Of a stretch of 64,000 nucleotides of DNA, positions 32,020-64,000 are shown piece after piece; position 1 is the stretch's first letter, and each line of letters begins with the position of its first letter. The stretch is from Lophius americanus (Eukaryota; Chordata; Actinopteri; Lophiiformes; Lophiidae): positions 1,279,501 through 1,343,500 of the forward strand of contig JBBDHG010000031.1 in NCBI GenBank assembly GCA_037951165.1. Reading direction: 5' to 3'. The notes beneath the pieces were generated by a model. The model had not been told where the DNA came from. It did no database searches and saw only the letters and a list, made by a program, of their open reading frames with translations. Both the position numbers and the translations under genes were made by a program.

Positions 32020-32730
32020 AATGTAATGTAGTAAAATGAATAAGAAGTAAATGTAAAGGTGTGCCTCAGAATACTGAGATGTTAAGGAGCTTGATATTAC
32101 ACCTGATAATAATAGTGTGAAGTAATAGATGCAATAGTCCAAATAATAACACGCTTATATAATCATTTGCAAATAATAATAAATCTAATGTTTTATATGA
32201 TAATTCTATTGGAGGTAATGTTGTAGATTAGAATGAATGATATTCAATGTGATATAATGCCAGAAAAAGAACAATGACAGTGTAATATTTCACATGATAC
32301 TATAAAGGAATAATTAAGTTGTGTAGGTAGTAGTGTCCAGTGTTTCAGTTGTCCTTCCTGCAGACGGGGATGGATTATACAGTTTAAGGTACTGAAGACT
32401 TCCTGTAGTGTTCTTCTCTCTGTCTACCACTGAAGGTGCTCTGATGGGACTCCGGTGTGGCAGCAGGGGATGAGAAGCATTGTCCTTCATAATGAAGACT
32501 TTTTTAAGCATCCTCCTCTGCTGACCGGACTCAGACCGGTCCTCGAACAGCTCTTTGGTTTTTGCAATGTCTTTCCTGTCCTCATATCCTGCAGCATCCT
32601 TTAAAAACTCTGCAGGTGTCAGGACAGAGAGCGGAATCTGAAGTCTGAGGTGTAGAGAGTGAACATGGAGGACTGAAACCAATGCAACGGCACTGATTTT
32701 CCAATCGGAGAATAACAGCACTCAATTATA
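32020..32730 (-). mobile_element. Rex1-like LINE C-terminal remnant
   Basis: The 135-residue minus-strand frame (32721-32314) looks secreted at first but matches pieces of a fish LINE: KTKEL directly joined to ESGQQRRMLKKVF, then DNASHPLL. In the intact family KTKELVVDFR and ERRMLAKL...DNTSHP lie well apart, so there is an internal deletion. Another frame reads FTLYTSDFRFRSLS near 32670, the family's FTLYTSDFRYNS motif. It is broken by stops and followed by AT-rich 3' UTR. Confidence 0.7.
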
Positions 32731-33364
32731 GGTTTTAAAATAAACTCATAGACTTTATTTAATTAGTGTGTTCAATTGTACTGCTCTGCATTTCTACCTA
32801 GATATTGTATTATGAAGATGAGCACTAGATGGCAGCAGTCTACTAAAGACCTTTATTTATTCATTCAGCGGTCACTGAAGGAATCTCCCTGGTTTGTGGT
32901 CAGCCTGACTGACAAACCTCAGAGACATTTATTAGCATTTGTTTTATGGTTGTGTGTGAAGAATGTCACATCTAATAAAACATCAATTTTTTTTGTACCT
33001 TTATTGTATATCTCAAAACCAAAAACCTTTCAAGATATATTGAGAAAAAAGGATTTTTATTCAAACAATACCCTGAAATCCAACAAAATAAACATCAAGC
33101 AAATATGAGGAACTGTATTCTATTGGAATGAATGTTTAATGCGATTTGTTTCTTTATGAAATAATAAATCCGATTTATGAGACTAAAATGTCAACAAAAC
33201 AGCATGTGGGAATTCCCTTTTTCCATCCCTGAGTTAAACTTTGATGAAAAACTTACGCAACCATAGCAGTCAATGGACATGACTTAAAAAAACTAAAATA
33301 TGACCTTCAGGAAAAAATAGTGGCCCAGGCACAAAACAACCCATGCAAGTAGATTGTTCTCAAT
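32731..33364. other. Intergenic AT-rich sequence, nothing recognised
   Basis: An open frame at 32776-33108 (plus) has no recognisable family. No element end or RNA gene is seen. Confidence 0.4.
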
Positions 33365-35620
33365 TACTCCAGTGTAAAAGCTCTTTATTTACAATTCCGC
33401 TAACGTTTCGGCCTCCTGAGCCTTCTTCTGAGCAATAGTCGGATATAGGAGGAGGATACAATTTGAGATACAGCCATTTATATTAGGTGCTTTAGAGATG
33501 GCTCATGATGTCAGTGTGAAGACGAGATAACTAAAGAGTAAGTCTGATTGGATAAAAGTAATAGATAAACAGGAAGAGCTTTTTGACCGGTTCCAGCAGG
33601 TGTGTCCTGAGGTCACCATGGCCCCTGGTGTGTAGAACCAACCAGATTAATGTGTGTTTTTATAGCTGTAAATCCGTTCAGAGAAATAATTTGGAGGTGA
33701 AGTCATCATTCAGTCCAGAAGGTGTTGTGGTGTCCAGCGTGGAGATCATCTCTCTCTGATTGAGGAGTTTGTGTAGGTTACACCCCTGGTTGGGACAGTC
33801 ACACGTTCCAGTCCAATGAAGTGTAGAGTGGCTGGAGGGTCATGTTTGGCTTCTTTGTAATGTTTGGTCATGGTATAGTCCACATTCACTGAACAGACTG
33901 CTGTTCTGTGTTCTGAGATGCGTTGATCTCTTGGTTTGTCCAATGAATGCCTGTCCACAGGGACATGTGAGCGTGTAGACCACTGATGTTTATGTTACAT
34001 GCTATAAATTCTTAAATTGGAAATATTCTGCCCGTGTGTGGTTGGGTGAAGAACTTTACATTTGTGGTCTTCTGGCAATGGTTGCAGTCAGTTTCCGCAT
34101 CTGTAGTTTCCTTGGTCGTTAAGCTATGTGCCGTTAGGTTTACTAGGTTGGAAGGTGTGAACCAGTTTTTCTTCGATGGTCGGTGAGGGCGTGAATGAAA
34201 AGAGTGGGGGTTCCTTTGTGATCTCACTTAGTGACGGTTCCGCTTACAGGATATGCAAATGCATGTGGTTGAACTCAGTAGTGAATGTTATTCTTTCTGG
34301 TGATGGAGATTTTGTTTTGGTCTTGAGTAGATCAGCTCTGGGGGATGATAAAGCATAATCGTATGCTCTGTTGATTACAGCCAGGGAGTAGTTTTTCGCG
34401 TTGAATCTGGATTTCATCTCTTCTGCTTTAAGTTTGAATTGATCCAATATCGATTCTTCCTCAAACATTAAAACTGTCCTTTGGATAGCTTTTGTTTTTA
34501 AATGTCTTGGGTGGTTGCTGTTGCAGTGGAGGAGAGTGTTGTGTTCCATGGGTTTCCTGTAGATGGAGGTAAGGATACTTCCATCTACATGCTTGGTCCA
34601 GTGGATGGTGTCGTGGTTAGATTATTTGGTCAATTTATAGAAGGAGCTGCTGGAATTTATGTGTGTCTGAAACATTTCTGGTTCCTCTGCCATTCCATTC
34701 CAAAACCACAAGACATCATCCAAGTATCTTTTTCCACAATTTGATCTTTCGTGTAAATGGATTGGCAGTAGTGTCGTAGATAACTTGTTCCTCCCATTGT
34801 GCCACCAACAAAGATGCATAAACTGGTGCGGCTGCTGTTCCCATAGCTGTTCCTCTGGTCTGAAGGAAATAACGGTCCTCAAATCTAAAGTAGTTGTTAC
34901 GTAGGACTAGTTGGGGCATTTCTAGTAGCAGCAGACAGGGGGTCAAACGATGGGGGTCCCTCAGAGTAATGTATTTGAAGATAGATGCCAAGCCAATATC
35001 TTTAGGAATTAACGTGTACAGGCTTTCCACATCCACAAATACCAGGATAGTTTTCTCGTCTGCTGTGCAGCTTCCCAGGAAGTTGAGTATGTCATTGGTA
35101 TCCTTCAGAAAGGGTGGTACTGAAGTCACCAGGTCTTTCAGGTGAGTGTCCACAAATCTGGATAATGGTTCTGTGATGGTTTTTGTTTCTTTCAGTAATA
35201 CCACATTATTGGTATTCTTGGGTATGATTCCCATAGGATTTCAAACTCTTTAAGTGGGATCCATTTACATTCGAGCAGGTGCAACAGGAGGTCGTCAATT
35301 GCATTCATGATGGTATTTACCAGTTTTTTCATCAACTCCTTGTAGGACTGTTTATCTTCCATGAGAGTGAGCACCTTGGCTCTATATTCATTTGAGTCCA
35401 TGAGTTCAAAACGTCCTCCCTTGTCAACAGTTCTGATTGTGATATCCGGATTGCTACCCAGTTATTTTAAGGATTGGAGTTCCGTTTTAGTAGGTTTTAG
35501 TATGTTGGTCTCTTTTCTTTGTTGATCAATCCTTCGACGTCTTGTTCCACTTATTTCTCAAAGGTGGCCATGATAGGACTAGAATTAGTAACGGGCATGA
35601 AGATTGACATTCTGGAAAAT
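33365..35620 (-). mobile_element. Penelope-like element (reverse transcriptase plus GIY-YIG endonuclease), degenerate
   Basis: Minus-strand frames carry the parts of a Penelope-like element in order. Near 35400: KGGRFELMDSNEYRAKVLTL. At 34716-35234: PLSRFVDTHLKDLVTSVPPF, FVDVESLYTLIP (RT box), then FLQTRGTAMGTAAAPVYASL (the family-defining KGTAMG region). At 34622-34740: YLDDVLWFWNG (catalytic DD). At 34244-34549: LLHCNSNHPRHLKTKAIQRT. At 33746-33985: a GIY-YIG-type endonuclease tail with ISEHRTAVC and HYKEAKHDPPATLHFIGLE. It ends with AGGCCGAAACGTTAGCGG near 33397. Frameshifts and stops break the frame. It lies between anxa11 and zcchc24. Confidence 0.87.
33397..33435 (-). ncRNA. Hammerhead-ribozyme-like tail of the Penelope-like element
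   Basis: On the minus strand CTCAGAAGA is followed by AGGCT CAGGA GGCC and GAAACGTTAGC. GGCT/GGCC can pair as stem II next to the invariant GAAAC, as in the minimal hammerheads known from Penelope-like elements. The CUGANGA box is degenerate (CTCAGAAGA), so activity is doubtful. Confidence 0.35.
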
Positions 35621-36587
35621 AGAGTTGGGTTTGAGGTCTGACTGGGAGGCGCCACGGTATGTCCCATATGTTTGTTTGTAGGAGAACAGAAATGTTTTGA
35701 ATGTTGAATTTGAATGTGACCAATTTCAGGTTATGATGTTTGATAAAATAAAGCAGAATAATGATTGACAGTAAATGTTGAAAAAAGTGAAATAACATGA
35801 TTTTACATATACATACAGTTTATTTTATTTATTTGTTAGTGTCAGTGAGTGTTGTGTAACGTTTTGATGAATACTTAACACTGAAAATACTAAATGAAAT
35901 TAAATTATAATAATATTATTCAAAAATATGTATTTGTTTGCGCAAGCTTAAAGTATTAACCTTCTAAAAACAACCACATCCAAAACCATATCTCTGAAAG
36001 CATCAAACTTCTCTAAAGTTTGATCTCTGAAAGCATCAAACTTTATGGTGAACCCTTCAAAGTGGAATAATACAGGACTAGATTAGGCTCCTAATCTAGT
36101 TCCATTTTTTGCATCTTTATAATTTAATTTAATTTCTTTTCCCCTGTTATATACTTTTTTGAAGTACGATTCACTGGTTATTCCTCACGAGTGTAAACTA
36201 TATATCAAAACGCTCATACATGTAGTACATAAAATGTATTGATTTTTTGAGAGAGTTTTGATCAAATGAATACTAACAAAATAATAATTAAAAATATCTT
36301 AATTGTGATTCAAAGAATAAATCAAATACAATTATAAACAAGATCTTAAACCTATACCAATGGGCGTACCATTATCCTCCTATTTTCTTTTGTTTATGTG
36401 TATATTTGTCAAATATAATCAATAAACGCAAAATAAAATCAATATCTGACAGACAGATACAAAGATAGATACAGTATGTAGATAAACTATAAAAATAAGA
36501 ACTATATATTACTTTCTATTTGTGTCCAAACTGTATCCATCCATAATAAATAAATGAATAAATGTTGCGGTGCAGCGTTGGATGAAT
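35621..36587. other. AT-rich sequence upstream of zcchc24
   Basis: No gene seen. It contains a direct repeat of ATCTCTGAAAGCATCAAACT (35990 and 36023) and a palindrome ACTAGATTAGG-CT-CCTAATCTAGT (36077-36100) with only a two-base centre. Confidence 0.5.
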
Positions 36588-36895
36588 CTATATAGTATCT
36601 AGTATTTCTGTTTTCGGGAAGAAGGCGCGTGTCGGACCTCCTATTCGCTGTGACGCAAACAGGGTCCTGTCCGGAGCGCAGCGCCGAGCCTCCTCCAGCA
36701 TTCAGCCTTCTGCGCTTCATGCTTCCACTGCGCTCTCCCCCTGTGACTGTAGTCTGGTTCTGGGGTCCTGCAGGACTCCCCAGGGTGAACGGGCTGCCAC
36801 CATTCCATCTGGAGCAGGGGGGATGACTGAGAGAGGTTTGGAGATCCCGAAAATCTGACGCAGTGCTGCTCCAAGAGCCGCAGTCCTCCACCAAC
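36588..36895 (+). promoter_or_regulatory. zcchc24: zcchc24 core promoter and 5' UTR (inferred)
   Basis: A TATA-like CTATATAG (36588-36595) lies about 300 bases upstream of the start codon. Downstream the sequence turns CpG- and GC-rich (TTCGGGAAGAAGGCGCG, CCGGAGCGCAGCGCCGAG), in contrast to the AT-rich flank. The 5' UTR probably begins near 36620. Inferred from composition and motif only. Confidence 0.45.

Positions 36896-64000
<27,105 letters not shown>

Noticed and set aside
32314..32721. 135-residue minus-strand open frame with a hydrophobic start, resembling a novel secreted protein
   Set aside because: Its KTKEL, QRRMLKKVF and DNASHPLL pieces and an adjacent-frame FTLYTSDFRF match a decayed Rex1-like LINE, so it is a transposon remnant.

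Overview
The window is vertebrate nuclear DNA, most likely from a teleost fish. It has short coding exons split by GT-AG introns, AT-rich introns full of microsatellites, and fish-type mobile elements (Tc1-like, hAT, L2, Rex1-like and RTE LINEs, Penelope-like elements, tRNA-derived SINEs, and a MITE family with a GGTGCAGTG-type end). I recognised the genes by comparing translated exons with remembered human family members; no search was run.

Three protein-coding genes are present. (1) dlg5, minus strand: only the first coding exon (3154-3445) lies in the window. Its promoter is to the right and the rest of the gene is off the left edge. (2) anxa11, minus strand: the complete coding sequence is in 14 exons from 24494 down to 14404, with an inferred non-coding first exon and promoter near 27.4 kb. 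The exons join in frame to a 517-residue annexin with a Gly/Tyr/Pro/Gln heptad-repeat N-terminus and four annexin repeats. (3) zcchc24, plus strand: three coding exons (36896-37105, 41004-41204, 63331-63495), all phase 0. They carry a CCHC zinc knuckle and a 3CxxC-type zinc domain, and the last exon lies beyond the right edge. In human all three genes are on 10q22.3 but far apart; here they fit in 64 kb.

Layout: 1-3153 is dlg5 intron 1; 3.5-14.4 kb is intergenic, with Tc1, SINE, RTE and MITE remnants and a degenerate tandem array; 14.4-27.5 kb is anxa11, with an RTE remnant, a roughly 40-bp tandem repeat and a SINE in its introns; 27.5-36.5 kb is intergenic between the divergent anxa11 and zcchc24 promoters, holding Rex1-like and L2 LINE remnants and a Penelope-like element; 36.5-64 kb is zcchc24, whose 22-kb intron 2 holds hAT, Tc1 and Penelope fragments, CCAA arrays and several strong foldbacks.

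The genes do not form an operon or pathway. The most unusual observations are a decayed tandem duplication of the zcchc24 exon 2 acceptor and exon start, long hairpins in introns (26161-26206, 50971-51026, 63172-63210), a G-quadruplex motif in zcchc24 intron 1, a paired ETS-site palindrome in dlg5 intron 1, LINE copies that have lost the reverse transcriptase core, and a Penelope-like element with a hammerhead-like 3' tail. I found no convincing new multi-gene system.
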